Positions 9,499-19,766 are shown, counted from the stretch's first letter. The stretch: DNA of 64,000 nt from Streptococcus halichoeri (GCF_009870755.1 NZ_WLZU01000001.1:62001-126000), one strand, 5' to 3'. Notes: a model not told the origin generated them from the sequence alone. Numbers and translations are program-made.

Positions 9499-9648
9499 TT
9501 ACTTAACTTCTGTGAAAACGACGTGTTTACGTAATTTTGGTGAGTATTTTTTCAATTGTAGACGGTCTGGCGTGTTACGTTTGTTTTTTGAAGTAAGGTA
9601 CAAGCGTTCACCAGATTCTTTGTGTTCAAGTGTGATATTTACGCGCAT
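9499..9648 (-). CDS. rpmG: 50S ribosomal protein L33
   Basis: 49 codons plus stop, [20 protein letters not shown] ... [12 protein letters not shown], the full length of bacterial L33. It lacks the Cys pairs of the zinc-binding C+ form, so it is the C- type, used when zinc is low or constitutively. It is a small basic protein of the large subunit near the E site. It lies 15 bp downstream of rpmF in one operon. Its 3' end is a known integration target of streptococcal elements, in line with the repeats around it. Confidence 0.95.
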
Positions 9649-9663
9649 GGTATCTCCCTTCTA

Positions 9664-9846
9664 TTATTTAGCTTCGTTTGCTTTAGCGATTTTACGTCCT
9701 TTGTAGTATCCTTTGAGGGATACACGGTGAGAACGTGAGTAATCTCCAGTAGTTTCGTTGAATTGTACAGATGGAGCTGTCAATTTGTAATGTGTACGAC
9801 GTTTATTCTTTTTAGCTTTTGACGTGTGACGTGCAGGAACTGCCAT
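9664..9846 (-). CDS. rpmF: 50S ribosomal protein L32
   Basis: 60 residues from [20 protein letters not shown]. The start at 9846 is chosen over an in-frame ATG five codons upstream because GGAGG sits correctly before it and all L32 proteins begin MAVP. The single C-terminal zinc Cys motif of some L32 proteins is absent; the tail is [12 protein letters not shown]. It is a large-subunit structural protein, co-transcribed with rpmG downstream. Confidence 0.96.
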   Translation of the reverse strand: MAVPARHTSKAKKNKRRTHYKLTAPSVQFNETTGDYSRSHRVSLKGYYKGRKIAKANEAK

Positions 9847-10027
9847 TTTTCTATCCTCCAATTAGTGTTAATGTTCTTGATTTTGAATCAACTGTAATAG
9901 AATACCATATCTTTTTTGTAAAGTAAAGTTACTTGACAGATTTTTTGCCTTTTTGGAGTGCTCCCTCTTTAAACTACGAGTAATCGTGGTATGATTAGGT
10001 GTAATGGACGTAAGGAGAGATTAAAAA

Positions 10028-10627
10028 ATGACTCATGCTATTGTTAAACGTTTTGATACTCTGAGTGATGGCATTATTGCAATCATCATGACAATTTTAG
10101 TTTTAGAAATTAAACTACCCACAGGGCTGGCTGATTTGCCATCTTTTGCCTATGCTATTGGAACTTTTTTAATTTCCTTTATTATTGTTTTTAACTTCTG
10201 GTTTCGTCGAACACAGGTTGTGAGCAATGTGGAGGAGATTGGGTTTACGTCTTTTATGCTTGATGTGCTGGCTCATTTGGTTTTAGCTTTGTTTCCCCTA
10301 GCGACCAAGATGCTGGTGACTTTTGATGCTAAATGGGTAGCAATTCTCTTTTTTGGTATTATTAATTTATTAACGGGCTTTTTGCTTAGTTTATTAACAA
10401 TTCGTCTAACGGTGCGTAGTACAGATAAGCAATACCAGACTAAGCGGGACCAGATTCATGACTTCTATCATAAGCGTTTATTGCTGTTTTCGGTGATGGA
10501 TATAGTGGTTATGCTTTTGGCTCTTATGTTTCCACATTTAGGTATTTTTCTTTATCTTTTATCCCCAATGATTGAGTTTTGGTTTAATTATAAGCGAGGG
10601 CTCGCCTTTGAGCGGGCTGTGAAGTAG
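10028..10627 (+). CDS. TMEM175-family (DUF1211) membrane protein
   Basis: 199 residues with about six membrane segments. The first helix reads KRFDTLSDGIIAIIMTILVLEIK; in prokaryotic TMEM175 potassium channels the pore-lining motif is R-x-x-x-FSDG-x-x-AI-x-x-T, here present with Leu in place of Phe (LSDG). The second landmark, IVFNFWFRRTQV, also fits (the family has W-x-x-H/R here). Such proteins form tetramers that leak K+ through a hydrophobic constriction. The gene stands alone with a ribosome site (AAGGAGAG). Channel activity is inferred. Confidence 0.78.
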   Translation: MTHAIVKRFDTLSDGIIAIIMTILVLEIKLPTGLADLPSFAYAIGTFLISFIIVFNFWFRRTQVVSNVEEIGFTSFMLDVLAHLVLALFPLATKMLVTFDAKWVAILFFGIINLLTGFLLSLLTIRLTVRSTDKQYQTKRDQIHDFYHKRLLLFSVMDIVVMLLALMFPHLGIFLYLLSPMIEFWFNYKRGLAFERAVK

Positions 10628-10747
10628 GGCTTTTCGTTTGAAAATTATATTATGGGCCATTTTAATCAAACTCCTCAGAGTCGTTCTTTGCCGCCTCGTG
10701 GTAAGCATCGTTTCTAGCTGAGCCCATTTCTTTAATAGAAAGTTTTG

Positions 10748-10756
10748 TGGTAAAAT
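10748..10756 (+). promoter_or_regulatory. Extended -10 promoter of hisS
   Basis: TGGTAAAAT, an extended -10 element about 30 bp before the hairpin in the hisS leader. The identical word precedes the rpsB leader. Confidence 0.5.
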
Positions 10757-10785
10757 AAGGGAGGTTAAACGTTAATAGAAAGGAC

Positions 10786-10812
10786 GAAAGTTAGCCCATT
10801 TTGGGGACTTTC
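10786..10812 (+). promoter_or_regulatory. Hairpin in the hisS leader
   Basis: GAAAGT-CCC pairs with GGG-ACTTTC only 14 bases before the hisS ATG. There is no T run, so it is not a terminator; the ATG has no spaced Shine-Dalgarno sequence (AAGGG touches it), so this structure may matter for translation. Confidence 0.4.
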
Positions 10813-10826
10813 TGTGTATCTAAGGG

Positions 10827-12104
10827 ATGAAACTTCAAAAACCAAAGGGAACACAAGATATTTTGCCGGCAGATGCTGCTAAGTGGCAATATGTTGAGCG
10901 GGTTGCACGTGAAACTTTTAAAAAATACCATTATGGGGAAATTCGCACGCCGATGTTTGAGCATTATGAGGTCATCAGCCGTTCGGTTGGAGATACAACG
11001 GACATTGTCTCCAAGGAAATGTATGATTTTGCGGACAAGGGAGGTCGGCATATCACCTTGCGTCCGGAAGGCACGGCACCGGTAGTTCGCTCCTATGTGG
11101 AAAATAAGCTATTTGCTCCAGAGGTACAAAAACCACTTAAGTTGTACTACATTGAACCCATGTTTCGTTATGAACGACCTCAGGCGGGGCGGCTGCGTCA
11201 ATTCCACCAAGTGGGTGTAGAATGCTTTGGCTCAGCTAATCCAACTACTGATGTCGAAACCATTGCTATGGCCTATGATTTCTTTGAGGCATTAGGGATT
11301 GATCACTTAAAGTTAGCGATTAATAGTTTGGGCAATCCACAGAGTCGTGCAGCCTATCGTCAGGCCTTGATTGACTATCTAACCCCCTTGCGTGACCAAT
11401 TGTCCAAGGACAGTCAGCGGCGTTTAGAAGAAAATCCACTGCGTGTTTTGGATTCTAAAGAAGCTGCTGATAAAGAAGCTGTAAAGCACGCGCCGTCTAT
11501 TTTAGATTATCTGGATGAGGTGAGTCAGGCTCATTTTGCTGCAGTGAAGCAGTTGCTTGATGCACTGGGAATTGCTTATACTATTGATACCAATATGGTG
11601 CGAGGGCTTGACTACTATAATCATACGATTTTTGAAGTTATGACTGAGATTGATGGTTCAGAGTTGACGGTCTGTGGTGGTGGACGCTACGATGGTTTGG
11701 TCACTTATTTTGATGGGCCAGAAACGCCTGCCTTTGGTTTTGGGCTTGGTTTAGAGCGTCTATTGATGATTATTGATAAATTGAAGATTACATTGCCAAT
11801 TGAGGATCAATTGGACACTTATATTGCTGTTTTGGGTGATGAGGCTAACTTTGCAGCATTGGAATTGGTCCAAGCTATTCGTCGCCAAGGCTTTAAAGCA
11901 GAACGTGATTATCTTGGACGAAAAATTAAAGCGCAATTTAAATCAGCTGATGCTTTTAATGCTAAGACAATTATGACTATTGGTGACAGCGAAGTTACGG
12001 CTGGTCGGGTCTCTATTCGCAATAATCAAACACGTGAGGAAATCCAGGTGTCATTTGATGACTTAAAGTCAAATTTTGCAAGTGTTTTAGCAAAATTGGC
12101 TTAA
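10827..12104 (+). CDS. hisS: Histidyl-tRNA synthetase
   Basis: 425 residues, class II aminoacyl-tRNA synthetase charging tRNA-His. Begins with the canonical [14 protein letters not shown]. Motif 2 is visible as the stretch ending [16 protein letters not shown], the histidine-specific motif as [12 protein letters not shown], and motif 3 as [13 protein letters not shown]. The C-terminal anticodon-binding domain covers about 330-425. The start is fixed by the family pattern although the ribosome site is poor. A terminator follows, so hisS and aspS are separate transcripts. Confidence 0.97.
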   Translation: MKLQKPKGTQDILPADAAKWQYVERVARETFKKYHYGEIRTPMFEHYEVISRSVGDTTDIVSKEMYDFADKGGRHITLRPEGTAPVVRSYVENKLFAPEVQKPLKLYYIEPMFRYERPQAGRLRQFHQVGVECFGSANPTTDVETIAMAYDFFEALGIDHLKLAINSLGNPQSRAAYRQALIDYLTPLRDQLSKDSQRRLEENPLRVLDSKEAADKEAVKHAPSILDYLDEVSQAHFAAVKQLLDALGIAYTIDTNMVRGLDYYNHTIFEVMTEIDGSELTVCGGGRYDGLVTYFDGPETPAFGFGLGLERLLMIIDKLKITLPIEDQLDTYIAVLGDEANFAALELVQAIRRQGFKAERDYLGRKIKAQFKSADAFNAKTIMTIGDSEVTAGRVSIRNNQTREEIQVSFDDLKSNFASVLAKLA

Positions 12105-12113
12105 GGCCTGCAT

Positions 12114-12136
12114 AAAGCTCCTTTTTGGGGCTTTTT
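12114..12136 (+). terminator. Terminator after hisS
   Basis: AAAGCTCC/GGGGCTTT stem with a T run, ten bases after the hisS stop. Confidence 0.75.
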
Positions 12137-12243
12137 AAATGGCTGTGCTGGGCAGTTGAAGCAGCTAGGCTTAGGCTAGTGCTGATAGTTGACCTGCTTT
12201 AGTCCTCATAAGAGATGAAGATTTGCTTTCATTAAACATTCCG

Positions 12244-12273
12244 AAAAACTCTACCTAAATGGGTGGGGTTTTT
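12244..12273 (+). terminator. Terminator-like hairpin upstream of aspS
   Basis: AAAACTCTACC pairs with GGGTGGGGTTTT around TAAAT and ends in T residues, about 50 bases before the aspS start. A TTATAAT at 12285-12291 follows, so it probably closes the upstream unit; an attenuator role cannot be excluded. Confidence 0.5.
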
Positions 12274-12324
12274 AAGGGCTTTTTGTTATAATGAGTAGGA
12301 ACTAAAATGTATTGGAGATCAGGA

Positions 12325-14073
12325 ATGAAACGAAGTATGTATGCAGGACGTGTGCGCAAAGAGCATATCGGACAAGAACTGACCTTAAAAGGCTGGGTTG
12401 GCCGTCGGCGTGATTTAGGTGGACTTATTTTTATTGACCTACGAGATCGCGAAGGTATCATGCAACTTGTTATTAATCCAGAAGAAGTAACTCCTGAAGT
12501 GATGAGGGTCGCTGAGAGCCTGCGCAGCGAATTTGTCATTGAAGTGAGTGGTAAGGTTGCTCCACGCGAACAGGCCAATGAGCACTTGTCAACGGGAACA
12601 GTGGAACTGAAAGTAGAAAGTTTGATTGTTCTCAACACGTCAAAGACAACACCGTTTGAAATTAAAGATGGTATTGAAGCTAATGACGACACACGTATGC
12701 GTTATCGTTATCTTGATTTACGGCGGCCTGAGATGTTTGAAAATTTCAAACTACGGGCGCAAATCACCCATTCTATTCGTAACTATTTAGATGAGTTAGC
12801 CTTTATTGATGTTGAGACACCTATGTTGACGAAATCAACTCCTGAAGGGGCGCGTGACTATTTGGTTCCAAGTCGGGTGAGTCAAGGTCATTTCTATGCA
12901 CTGCCTCAAAGTCCACAGATTACTAAGCAATTGCTGATGAATGCGGGTTTTGATCGCTATTACCAGATTGTAAAATGCTTCCGGGACGAAGATTTGCGTG
13001 GAGATCGTCAACCTGAGTTTACACAAGTTGACTTAGAAACCTCTTTTTTGAGCGAGCAAGAAATTCAAGATATTGTAGAGGGTATGATTGCCCGTGTTAT
13101 GAAAGAAACTAAGGGAATTGAAGTAACGCTGCCTTTCCCACGGATGGCGTATGATGATGCTATGAATTACTATGGCTCAGATAAACCAGATACCCGCTAT
13201 GCAATGCTTTTACATGACTTGACAGAAATTGTCAAGAAAGTTGACTTTAAAGTGTTTTCAGAAGCTCCTGCTGTAAAAGCAATTGTGGTTAAAAATAAGG
13301 CAGATCATTATTCTCGCAAAGCCATTGATAACTTAACTGAAGTTGCGAAACAGTATGGAGCTAAAGGATTAGCTTGGGCTAAATATAGTGATGGTAGCCT
13401 TTCAGGACCCGTTGCTAAATTCTTGACAAGTATTGAACTTTACTTGACAGAGGCTTTACAGCTTGAAAACAATGATTTGGTATTATTTGTGGCTGACCGC
13501 TTGGAAATTGCTAACGAAGCTCTTGGGGCTCTTCGTAGTCGGATTGCTAAAGAGCTTGATTTAATTGATCAGGGGCTGTTCAACTTCCTCTGGGTGGTTG
13601 ATTGGCCAATGTTTGAATGGTCTGAGGAAGAAGGCCGCTATATGGCTGCCCATCATCCCTTCACCTTGCCAACAAAAGAAACTGCCCAGGATCTTGGAGG
13701 TGATTTAGCCAAGGTTCGTGCGGTTGCTTATGATATTGTTTTGAATGGTTATGAACTTGGTGGTGGTAGCCTACGGATTAATCAAAAAGCGATGCAAGAG
13801 CAGATGTTTGAGGCTCTTGGATTTACAGCTGAGGCTGCTAAAGAACAATTTGGCTTCTTGCTTGAAGCAATGGATTATGGTTTCCCACCTCATGGTGGCC
13901 TGGCCATTGGTCTTGATCGATTCGTCATGCTTTTAGCTGGTAAAGATAATATCCGCGAAGTGATTGCCTTTCCTAAAAATAATAAAGCTAGTGATCCAAT
14001 GACACAAGCACCTAGCCCTGTTTCAAAAGCCCAATTGGAGGAACTTAGTCTCCAAATAGAAAGTCATGAATAA
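12325..14073 (+). CDS. aspS: Aspartyl-tRNA synthetase
   Basis: 582 residues. N-terminal OB-fold anticodon-binding domain (about 1-110: [19 protein letters not shown]), class II catalytic core with motif 2 ([20 protein letters not shown]), bacterial GAD insertion (about 300-410) and motif 3 ([15 protein letters not shown]). Start at 12325 is preferred to an in-frame ATG six codons earlier because GGAG lies eight bases before it and the family begins MKR. Its stop overlaps the start of the following membrane gene by 8 bp, implying co-transcription. Confidence 0.97.
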   Translation: MKRSMYAGRVRKEHIGQELTLKGWVGRRRDLGGLIFIDLRDREGIMQLVINPEEVTPEVMRVAESLRSEFVIEVSGKVAPREQANEHLSTGTVELKVESLIVLNTSKTTPFEIKDGIEANDDTRMRYRYLDLRRPEMFENFKLRAQITHSIRNYLDELAFIDVETPMLTKSTPEGARDYLVPSRVSQGHFYALPQSPQITKQLLMNAGFDRYYQIVKCFRDEDLRGDRQPEFTQVDLETSFLSEQEIQDIVEGMIARVMKETKGIEVTLPFPRMAYDDAMNYYGSDKPDTRYAMLLHDLTEIVKKVDFKVFSEAPAVKAIVVKNKADHYSRKAIDNLTEVAKQYGAKGLAWAKYSDGSLSGPVAKFLTSIELYLTEALQLENNDLVLFVADRLEIANEALGALRSRIAKELDLIDQGLFNFLWVVDWPMFEWSEEEGRYMAAHHPFTLPTKETAQDLGGDLAKVRAVAYDIVLNGYELGGGSLRINQKAMQEQMFEALGFTAEAAKEQFGFLLEAMDYGFPPHGGLAIGLDRFVMLLAGKDNIREVIAFPKNNKASDPMTQAPSPVSKAQLEELSLQIESHE

Positions 14074-15025
14074 GCAAGTTAGACACTATAAAAAAACACC
14101 AATCAATAAGCAAGTTAAATATGTCATTAGTCGTGGGGCAAAAAAGATTGGTTTACTTCATGCTTTACGAAGTATTTCTAAAGAAAAGTATGCCGAAAAA
14201 ATTTCTGCTTCTTTACTATATGGGATATTATCCAGTATTGCGGTCAACTTTTTCTTTCAGCCTGGCCACGTCTATGCTAGTGGGGCAACAGGACTTGCCC
14301 AAGTCATCTCAGCGTTGAGTAAGCATTTGGGAGGATTTATGATACCGGTTGCCCTGGCTTACTATGTGATTAATATTCCCTTAATGCTGCTTGCTTGGTA
14401 TCGTATTGGCCATAAGTTTACTATTTTTACCTTCATCACTGTTACGATGAGCTCGCTTTTTATTCAGATCATGCCAGCAGTAACGTTGACCCAAGACCCA
14501 TTGATTAATGCCATTTTTGGCGGTTTGGTCATGGGACTAGGGATTGGTCTTGGCTTGAAATCACGCATTTCAAGTGGGGGTACCGACATTGTCAGTTTGA
14601 CCCTTAGGCAAAAAACAGGCCGGGATGTTGGTAGTATTTCTTTTGTGGTGAATGGCTTAATTTTGGTTTTTGCTGGCATTCTTTTTGGCTGGCAGTATGC
14701 TCTTTATTCAATGGTTTCTATCTTTGTTTCGAGTCGTGTGACAGATGCCATTTTCACTAAGCAAAAGAAGATGCAGGCTATGATTGTGACTGAAGTTCCT
14801 GAGAAAGTTATTTCGGCAATTCATCATCGTCTCAATCGAGGTGTTACCTGTATTAATAATGCAGAAGGCACTTACAACCATCATGAAAAATTTATCCTTA
14901 TTACAATTTTGACCCATGAGGAATATAATGATTTTAAAGCTTTGATGATGAAGGTTGATCCAAAGGCCTTTGTCTCTATTGCTGAAAATGTGCGGATAAT
15001 TGGAAAATTTATTGAAGATGACTAG
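14066..15025 (+). CDS. YitT-family membrane protein 1
   Basis: 319 residues. About five or six transmembrane helices (residues 45-235) with the YitT signatures [18 protein letters not shown] and [20 protein letters not shown], then a soluble C-terminal DUF2179 domain (about 240-319; [13 protein letters not shown]). DUF2179 resembles small ligand-binding domains. Family function is not established; transport or sensing has been suggested. First of three tandem paralogues; longer basic N terminus than the other two. Confidence 0.88.
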   Translation: MNKQVRHYKKTPINKQVKYVISRGAKKIGLLHALRSISKEKYAEKISASLLYGILSSIAVNFFFQPGHVYASGATGLAQVISALSKHLGGFMIPVALAYYVINIPLMLLAWYRIGHKFTIFTFITVTMSSLFIQIMPAVTLTQDPLINAIFGGLVMGLGIGLGLKSRISSGGTDIVSLTLRQKTGRDVGSISFVVNGLILVFAGILFGWQYALYSMVSIFVSSRVTDAIFTKQKKMQAMIVTEVPEKVISAIHHRLNRGVTCINNAEGTYNHHEKFILITILTHEEYNDFKALMMKVDPKAFVSIAENVRIIGKFIEDD

Positions 15026-15042
15026 TTGTAGAAGGGAGCTTA

Positions 15043-15915
15043 ATGCAGACTGGTAAAACCTTAAACCTGAAAAACATGGGGTTAATTGTGTTAGGCTCTG
15101 CGGTCTATGCCTTTGCTTTTGTCTATTTTTACATGGCTAATAAGATTGCTGCCAATGGCTTGGCTGGTCTGACCTTGGTAGGTAAGGCCTTGTTTAATAT
15201 CAATCCGACCATTACTGGTTATCTCATTAACTTGCCACTTGTTTTTTTAGGTAGTCGCTTCTTTGGGAAACGCTCAACCATGTATACTGTAATTGGAATT
15301 ATAGCCATGTATTTATTTGTTTGGGTTTTTCAACAGTTCCCTTTGGCAATTGATTTAGATCATGATAACTTGGTAGTTTCACTTATGGCCGGGATTTTAG
15401 GTGGCTTAGGTGGCGGTCTGGTTTTTCGTCATGGTGGTACGATAGGCGGAGCGGATATTATTGCCAAATTTATTGAAAATCGTTTTGGCTTACAACTCAA
15501 TCAGGCCTTGCTAGGAATTGATCTGTTTGTCATGGTTATTTCCTTGACTTATATTTCCCTTCCACAGATGATGTATGCACTAATCGCGAGCTTCATGTAT
15601 GGGCAGATTGTTCATTTGGTGCAAAATGGTGGCTATACTGTCCGTGGAACCATTATTATTTCGGATCAGGCAGACTTGATAGCAGATTTTATTATGCGTC
15701 AGCTCGGTTTGGGGGTTACTTATTTAAATGGTGAGGGCGCCTACTCGGGCAATGTAAAAAAAGTAATTTACGTTGCTCTTAGCCGGCGTGATGTGCGCGA
15801 TGTCCGCCAGTTGATTAATACGGTTGATCCTCAGGCTTTTATTTCTATTTTTGATGTGGATGAATTCAACCAGCCTGACTATTTTGTTCCTAAGCAGAAA
15901 AAACGAAAAAAATAA
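15043..15915 (+). CDS. YitT-family membrane protein 2
   Basis: 290 residues. Membrane part with YMANKIAANGLAGLTLVGKA and the repeat-like GGGLVFRHGGTIGGADIIAK, then the DUF2179 tail (GVTYLNGEGAYSGN). It starts 17 bp after the first paralogue with an AAGGGAG ribosome site and ends in a run of Lys codons (KQKKRKK). A terminator follows, but the third paralogue sits immediately behind it. Confidence 0.88.
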   Translation: MQTGKTLNLKNMGLIVLGSAVYAFAFVYFYMANKIAANGLAGLTLVGKALFNINPTITGYLINLPLVFLGSRFFGKRSTMYTVIGIIAMYLFVWVFQQFPLAIDLDHDNLVVSLMAGILGGLGGGLVFRHGGTIGGADIIAKFIENRFGLQLNQALLGIDLFVMVISLTYISLPQMMYALIASFMYGQIVHLVQNGGYTVRGTIIISDQADLIADFIMRQLGLGVTYLNGEGAYSGNVKKVIYVALSRRDVRDVRQLINTVDPQAFISIFDVDEFNQPDYFVPKQKKRKK

Positions 15916-15950
15916 ACTAGTTTGTCTTTTATGAGGCAACTAGTTTTTTA
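15914..15950 (+). terminator. Terminator between YitT genes 2 and 3
   Basis: AAACTAGTT pairs with AACTAGTTT, followed by T residues. Confidence 0.7.
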
Positions 15951-15975
15951 TGAAAATAAGATAAGGAGTGAACCA

Positions 15976-16854
15976 ATGACGATTGAAGGAATTGTTTCTA
16001 AATTTAGAGACCTATGCTTAATTACCTTAGGGGTTGCGATTTATGCTTTTGGTTTTGTTAATTTTAATATGGCAAATCACTTGGCCGAAGGTGGTGTAGC
16101 AGGGATAACCTTGATTATTCACGCGCTGCTGGGCATCAATCCGGCTTATTCTTCCTTGATTTTAAATATTCCCTTATTTATCATTGGCGCACGTGTCCTT
16201 GGCCGTCGGCCGCTAGTCATGACCATCTATGGCACCTTGATGGTTTCTGTTTTCATGTGGCTATGGCAAAAAGTTCCTTTGCAGCTTGGTTTGCAAGATG
16301 ATATGATGTTGGTCGGGGTGATGGCTGGACTTTGTGCCGGAATTGGGAGTGGCATTGTCTTTCGCTATGGGGCAACTACAGGAGGAACAGATATTATTGG
16401 CCGTATTGCCGAAGAAAAATGTGGTTTGAAATTAGGACAAACGCTTCTTTTTATTGATGCTATTGTTTTGTTTGCTTCCTTGTCCTATGTTGATTTAAAG
16501 CATATGCTTTATACCTTGGTTGCCAGTTTTGTTTTTAGTCAAGTGTTAACAGTGGTGCAAAATGGCGGTTATACGATTCGGGGCATGATTATCATAACCA
16601 AGCATTCTCGGGCGGCTGCGCAAGCTATTCTCACCGAAATCAACCGAGGGGTCACCTTCCTTAAGGGCGAGGGCGCCTACTCTGGTAATGAATATAATGT
16701 CATGTATGTTACGCTCAGTCCCAATGAGGTACGAGATGTGAAACGAATTTTGGCGGACTTAGATCCAGATGCCTTTATTTCCATTGTGGATGTGGATGAG
16801 GTTATCAGTTCGGATTTCAAGATTCGCCGCAAAAATTATGATAAGTCAGTCTAA
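15976..16854 (+). CDS. YitT-family membrane protein 3
   Basis: 292 residues. The start is placed at the ATG preceded by AAGGAG rather than at an earlier in-frame ATG lying inside the preceding terminator. Architecture equals its neighbours: helices with FNMANHLAEGGVAGITLI and GIVFRYGATTGGTDIIG, then DUF2179 (GVTFLKGEGAYSGN). It is closer to paralogue 2 than to 1 by eye (same VQNGGYT-RG linker), which suggests a recent tandem duplication. Confidence 0.88.
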   Translation: MTIEGIVSKFRDLCLITLGVAIYAFGFVNFNMANHLAEGGVAGITLIIHALLGINPAYSSLILNIPLFIIGARVLGRRPLVMTIYGTLMVSVFMWLWQKVPLQLGLQDDMMLVGVMAGLCAGIGSGIVFRYGATTGGTDIIGRIAEEKCGLKLGQTLLFIDAIVLFASLSYVDLKHMLYTLVASFVFSQVLTVVQNGGYTIRGMIIITKHSRAAAQAILTEINRGVTFLKGEGAYSGNEYNVMYVTLSPNEVRDVKRILADLDPDAFISIVDVDEVISSDFKIRRKNYDKSV

Positions 16855-16879
16855 TCGTAACAAAGAGATTATTCGTGAT

Positions 16880-16924
16880 AAAACCCCTAGCTATGCTACA
16901 TTTACAAGCACTGCTAGGGGTTTT
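16880..16924. terminator. Terminator after YitT gene 3, shared with argS
   Basis: AAAACCCCTAGC and GCTAGGGGTTTT form a long stem between converging genes and can act in both directions. Confidence 0.8.
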
Positions 16925-17005
16925 GTATATTACACCAAAAAAGATTGAAGAAAAGTGACCGAATCGCCCTTTTCTTCAATCTGTCGGATTTTGACTTCAC
17001 TGAGG

Positions 17006-18694
17006 TTACATTTTTTCTGGTGCTTCTACACCAAGCAGGCGAAGTGCTTCCTTTAAGACCACACCGGTCGCATAAGACAGTGCAAGGCGACTTTGACGTT
17101 CAGGATCTTCCTCAAGAATGCGCGTATGTGCATAGTATTTGTTAAAGGCCTGAGCCAATTGAATTGCATATTTTGCAATGATTGAAGGGTCGTACTTCTC
17201 AGCCGCACGCTCGATATGGCGAGCAAAATCTTGTAGCAACTTGATAATTTCCCAGCTTTCAGCATCATTTAGAGAATAGCTAGCGCTGCTATCAGGCGAG
17301 AACTGAGCTTTGCGAAGAATGGACTGAATCCGAGCGTAAGCGTATTGGACGTAAGGACCAGTCTCCCCTTCAAAGGAAACCATGGCTTCTAAGTCAAAGT
17401 CATAGCCATTATCGCGGTCAGTCTTGAGATCGTAGAATTTAATCGCACCAATCCCGACTTGTTTAGCCACCTCTTCTTTGTTGGCGAGCTCGGGATTTTT
17501 AGCTTCAATTTGGGATAGCGCGCGCGATACCGCTTCATCAAGTGTAGGTTCTAAAAGAATGATGTTGCCTTTACGGGTTGATAATTTTTTCTTATTTTTA
17601 GTAACAAGACCAAAGGACACATGAATCATGTCGTCTGACCAGTCAAAGCCCATTTCTTTTAGCACAGCTTTGAGTTGCTTGAAGTGGTTGGATTGTTCTT
17701 GACCAACCACATAGATATTTTTCACAAAATGAAAGGTTTTTTGCCGGTACATGGCTGTGGCCATATCACGGGTAATATAGAGCGTGGCACCGTCAGATTT
17801 TTTAATCAAAGCAGGTGGTAAATCATATTTTTCGAGGTCAACAATCTTAGCCCCTTTGGAATCCTTCAAGAGATGTTTGGCTTCAAGAATAGCAAGGCCT
17901 TCATCCATTTTGTCATTGTAGAAAGCCTCACCGTGATAATGGTCAAAGCTAATATTGAGTTTGTCGTAGATGCGATTGAATTCGACAAGGCTCTCATCGC
18001 GGAACCATTTCCAGAGGTCCCAGGCTTCTTGGTCACCATCTTCTAGTTTTTTGAACCACATGCGGGCTTCATCGTCTAATTCAGGCTTTTCTTCAGCTTC
18101 AGCATTGATGCGCACGTATAATTTGAGGAGTTCAGCGATAGGATCAGCTTCCACGGCCTTTTGGTCGCCCCAAAGCTTGTAGGCAACGATGAGCATACCA
18201 AACTGCTTGCCCCAGTCACCCAGGTGATTGATACGAAAGAGCGTGTAGCCCAATTTTTGGTAAAGGTTAGCAATGGCATCCCCAATAACTGTCGAGCGCA
18301 GGTGACCAACAGAGAAGGGCTTAGCGATATTAGGGCTGGACATGTCTAGTGTGATGTTTTGCCCATCGCCAATGTGTTGTTGTCCGTAATCAGCCTTTGT
18401 AGAAAGCACGGCATGTAGCACATCTTTAGAGATGGCTTTTTTATCTAGGAAGAAGTTGACATAAGGACCGGTTGCCACCACTTTTTCAAATGAGCTAGCA
18501 TCAATCTTTTCTGCTATCTCGCTAGCAATCATTTGAGGAGCTTTACGTAATACTTTTGCCAGGCTAAAAGCAGGGAAGGCGAGGTCTCCCATATCAGAAT
18601 TTTTGGGCTTTTCAATCAAGTTTAAAATAGCTTCTTGATCCAACTCGGGAACAACTTTTGCTATTTCACTTGCAATCAGTGTTTTAGTATCCAT
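17006..18694 (-). CDS. argS: Arginyl-tRNA synthetase
   Basis: 562 residues, class I synthetase. Add-1 domain at the N terminus, the HIGH-type motif in [20 protein letters not shown] (His-Leu variant usual in ArgRS), KMSKS replaced by LSTRKGN as expected, and a DALR anticodon-binding domain at about 440-562. Start at 18694 ([13 protein letters not shown]) fits the family and has AGGAGA upstream; the longer in-frame ORF would add nine unrelated residues. Divergent from argR. Confidence 0.97.
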   Translation of the reverse strand: MDTKTLIASEIAKVVPELDQEAILNLIEKPKNSDMGDLAFPAFSLAKVLRKAPQMIASEIAEKIDASSFEKVVATGPYVNFFLDKKAISKDVLHAVLSTKADYGQQHIGDGQNITLDMSSPNIAKPFSVGHLRSTVIGDAIANLYQKLGYTLFRINHLGDWGKQFGMLIVAYKLWGDQKAVEADPIAELLKLYVRINAEAEEKPELDDEARMWFKKLEDGDQEAWDLWKWFRDESLVEFNRIYDKLNISFDHYHGEAFYNDKMDEGLAILEAKHLLKDSKGAKIVDLEKYDLPPALIKKSDGATLYITRDMATAMYRQKTFHFVKNIYVVGQEQSNHFKQLKAVLKEMGFDWSDDMIHVSFGLVTKNKKKLSTRKGNIILLEPTLDEAVSRALSQIEAKNPELANKEEVAKQVGIGAIKFYDLKTDRDNGYDFDLEAMVSFEGETGPYVQYAYARIQSILRKAQFSPDSSASYSLNDAESWEIIKLLQDFARHIERAAEKYDPSIIAKYAIQLAQAFNKYYAHTRILEEDPERQSRLALSYATGVVLKEALRLLGVEAPEKM

Positions 18695-18992
18695 CTTGTT
18701 TCTCCTAAAATAGTTTGTCATCTCATTTTAACACAACTATGGAAATAATACGAGTGGCCCAATGAAAAAATATACTAAAAATAAGGAGATCATCTGGTCC
18801 AAAGGGAAATGAGAAAAACAGCGGCTGCTCTTTTAGGAGATAGGTAAAAGGCAAAACTAAAAAGCAAGAAATAAGGTTTTTAAATCAACCTTTAGCTAGC
18901 CTTGCTTTGAAAAAAAGACAGAAGAATAATGCTAAAATACTATTTTTTTGATATAATCCAATAGGATAATTATACAGTCGGGGATAAAGATA

Positions 18993-19430
18993 ATGAATAA
19001 AATCGAGCGGCAGCAACATATCAAACGCATCATTCAAGCACAGCGCATTGGCACCCAAGAAGAAATCAAAAAGCATCTGCAAGCAGAAGGGGTGCTTGTA
19101 ACCCAAGCTACCTTATCACGAGATCTAAGAGAATTAGGTCTGCTAAAATTAAGAGATGAACTGGGAAAGCTGTATTATAGTTTGGCAGAGCCAATGACCA
19201 CACCTTTTAGTCCGGATGTTCGTTTTTATATCTTGAGCGTTAATCGAGCAGGCTTTATGCTGGTTTTACATACCAACCTTGGTGAGGCAGATGTTTTGGC
19301 CAATCTGATTGATAATGATGGCATTGAGGATATTTTGGGTACAATTGCTGGCGCAGACACCCTGCTCATTATTTGCCGTAATGAAGCTATTGCGAGGCAA
19401 TATGAGCAAGATTTGGCGGCGGGCCTATGA
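18993..19430 (+). CDS. argR: Arginine repressor ArgR/AhrC
   Basis: 145 residues. N-terminal winged helix ([20 protein letters not shown] followed by [16 protein letters not shown], the recognition helix with SRDLRE) and C-terminal hexamerisation/arginine-binding domain ([19 protein letters not shown] with its GT-A-DT pattern). It senses arginine and controls biosynthesis and catabolism. Streptococci often carry several ArgR paralogues; this one lies between argS and mutS as in related genomes. A TATAAT at 18952-18957 may be its -10. Its stop overlaps the next start. Confidence 0.93.
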   Translation: MNKIERQQHIKRIIQAQRIGTQEEIKKHLQAEGVLVTQATLSRDLRELGLLKLRDELGKLYYSLAEPMTTPFSPDVRFYILSVNRAGFMLVLHTNLGEADVLANLIDNDGIEDILGTIAGADTLLIICRNEAIARQYEQDLAAGL

Positions 19431-19765
19431 GTGACTATGAGCTAGCTTTAGCACACTTAATCACAAGGCTAAAGCAGCATCCAAGTATTCTTGCTTATCA
19501 TGCGGCCAAGCAAGAACTGGATCAACTACCAGCTCTGTCAAAGAAAGCTTATGAGATGAAGGTGAAGCAACAAGATGGGATCATCTTCACTCATATTGCA
19601 AAAGATCTTGCTGCTGAGCAGTCCTTACAAAGAGCCCAGTCGCTGGCAAGAGAACTAGATTAGCACCCTCTTGTCGAAGCTTACCGTGCTAAAATGCAAG
19701 ATGCCAGTGACTTGTTACACCATATCACACAGATGATTGAAGAAGAGTTAAATAAGGAGTTTTGA
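19427..19765 (+). pseudogene. YlbF/YmcA-family gene interrupted by an in-frame TAG
   Basis: From ATG 19427 the frame encodes 78 residues ([20 protein letters not shown] ... QSLARELD), meets TAG at 19661-19663, and continues in the same frame for another 33 codons (HPLVEAYRAKMQDASDLLHH ... EEELNKEF) to TGA 19763-19765, one base before mutS. The part after the stop is the conserved C-terminal half of the family (a helical protein that in B. subtilis partners RNase Y and affects competence and biofilm). One base change (Gln CAG or Glu GAG to TAG) explains it. The truncated product lacks the last helix; a sequencing error is possible. Confidence 0.8.
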
Positions 19766-19766
19766 C

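Noticed and set aside
10652-10717. 21-codon ORF MGHFNQTPQSRSLPPRGKHR... before hisS
   Set aside because: No ribosome site and too short to judge; kept only as a possible leader peptide to look at.
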